From Hyphomicrobiaceae bacterium (GTDB lineage Bacteria; Pseudomonadota; Alphaproteobacteria; Rhizobiales; Hyphomicrobiaceae): a stretch of DNA of 5,892 nt. Shown one piece after another: positions 5,302 through 5,892 of the stretch. The notes under the pieces were generated by a model. The model did not search any database and was not told the DNA's origin. It saw only the letters and a program-made list of their open reading frames with translations. Each line of letters begins with the position of its first letter. Position 1 is the first letter of the stretch. Made by a program: the position numbers and the translations under genes. Where the stretch lies: NCBI GenBank assembly GCA_017353825.1, contig JAFMSC010000284.1, positions 1 through 5,892 on the forward strand, in the 5' to 3' direction.

Positions 5302-5892
5302 ATGCCCCAGATATCGATGGCGGCGCTTGCCGAACGCGTGCGTAGCTTGTCTGGCTGGCGCGGGCGATTGGCCGCTGTTAGCGCGGGCGCCGCATCGGTG
5401 CTGGCCATGGCCCCGTTCTTCCTGGCGCCGGTGCTTTGGCTCACCCTTCCGGTGCTGGTGTGGCTGATCGACGGAACCGTCCGCCGACACGCCGGCGAAG
5501 GGCCGCTGCGCCGCTTCGCGGCGGTTGCCGAGATCGGCTGGTGGTGGGGTTTCAGCTATTTCCTGGTCGGCCTCTATTGGATCGGCGAAGCATTCCTGGT
5601 GGAGGCGGAAAAGTTTGCGGTCCTGATGCCGTTTGCCGTCATGGCGTTGCCGGCGTGGCTGGCGCTGTTTCATGGCGCCGCCGTGGCGGTGGCCGCGCCG
5701 CTGTGGAAGCGCGGGCCATGGCGCGTGGTTGCTCTTGCCCTGTCGCTGTCCGCTGCGGAGTGGCTGCGCGGCCACGTGGCCACCGGCTTCCCATGGAACG
5801 TGCTGGGTTACGCGCTAACCTATCCGCTGCCGCTGATGCAGAGTGCGGCGGTGCTTGGCGTCTATGGGCTCACGCTCGCCGCCGTCTTGGTG
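5302..5892 (+). CDS. lnt: Lnt, apolipoprotein N-acyltransferase (partial, 3' end outside window)
   Basis: The frame from ATG 5302 stays open to the last base, giving the first 197 residues of Lnt (usual length about 500-540). Lnt is an inner-membrane enzyme that moves an acyl chain from phospholipid to the N-terminal diacylglyceryl-cysteine of lipoproteins. The visible part is the membrane domain, with hydrophobic segments at about 23-41, 42-57, 75-93, 104-132, 140-154 and 178-197. Lnt hallmarks are GFSYFLVGLYWIGEAFLV (83-100), the first-loop motif AEWLRGHVATGFPWNVLGYA (152-171), and PLPLMQSAAVLGVYGL (175-190). The nitrilase-fold catalytic domain with its Glu-Lys-Cys triad lies beyond the window, so activity cannot be judged. 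GGAG (5292-5295) 6 nt upstream supports this ATG. Its place after corC is the conserved ybeX-lnt order. Confidence 0.95.
   Translation, partial: MPQISMAALAERVRSLSGWRGRLAAVSAGAASVLAMAPFFLAPVLWLTLPVLVWLIDGTVRRHAGEGPLRRFAAVAEIGWWWGFSYFLVGLYWIGEAFLVEAEKFAVLMPFAVMALPAWLALFHGAAVAVAAPLWKRGPWRVVALALSLSAAEWLRGHVATGFPWNVLGYALTYPLPLMQSAAVLGVYGLTLAAVLV

Overview
The window is a stretch of chromosomal core genome from a GC-rich alphaproteobacterium, most likely of the Hyphomicrobiales (rhizobial) type. This rests on the gene order, on rhizobial-looking protein motifs (for example the PLYLRAPD tail of TsaB and TSHPRDM in MiaB) and on heavy G/C use at third codon positions. No mobile element, CRISPR array, tRNA or rRNA was seen. 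Every main gene lies on the + strand.

Layout: (1) 1-165, the 3' end of tsaB, overlapping (2) rimI, 134-736. (3) A non-coding gap of 180 bp with GC-rich hairpins, 737-916. (4) miaB, 917-2272. (5) phoH (ybeZ type), 2350-3366, which appears to start at a TTG codon behind a good Shine-Dalgarno. (6) ybeY, 3380-3952. (7) 3967-4071, a possible small ORF of 34 codons built around a four-copy 15-bp tandem repeat, followed by a non-coding leader. (8) corC/ybeX, 4198-5244. (9) The 5' two-fifths or so of lnt, from 5302 to the window edge. The tsaB tail and the lnt fragment are open at the window ends.

The genes form a translation and ribosome-quality cluster followed by envelope functions. TsaB takes part in t6A37 formation and MiaB makes ms2i6A37 on tRNA. 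RimI acetylates ribosomal protein S18. PhoH/YbeZ and YbeY act in 16S rRNA maturation and ribosome quality control. CorC/YbeX is a CBS-domain protein linked to Mg/Co homeostasis. Lnt N-acylates lipoproteins. The segment miaB-ybeZ-ybeY-ybeX-lnt is conserved far outside the alphaproteobacteria, including in E. coli.

No new multi-gene system was found. The least ordinary parts are the repeat-bearing small ORF between ybeY and corC, the TTG start of phoH abutting a tiny in-frame ORF, and the absence of a Fur-family gene between rimI and miaB, where many rhizobial genomes carry one.
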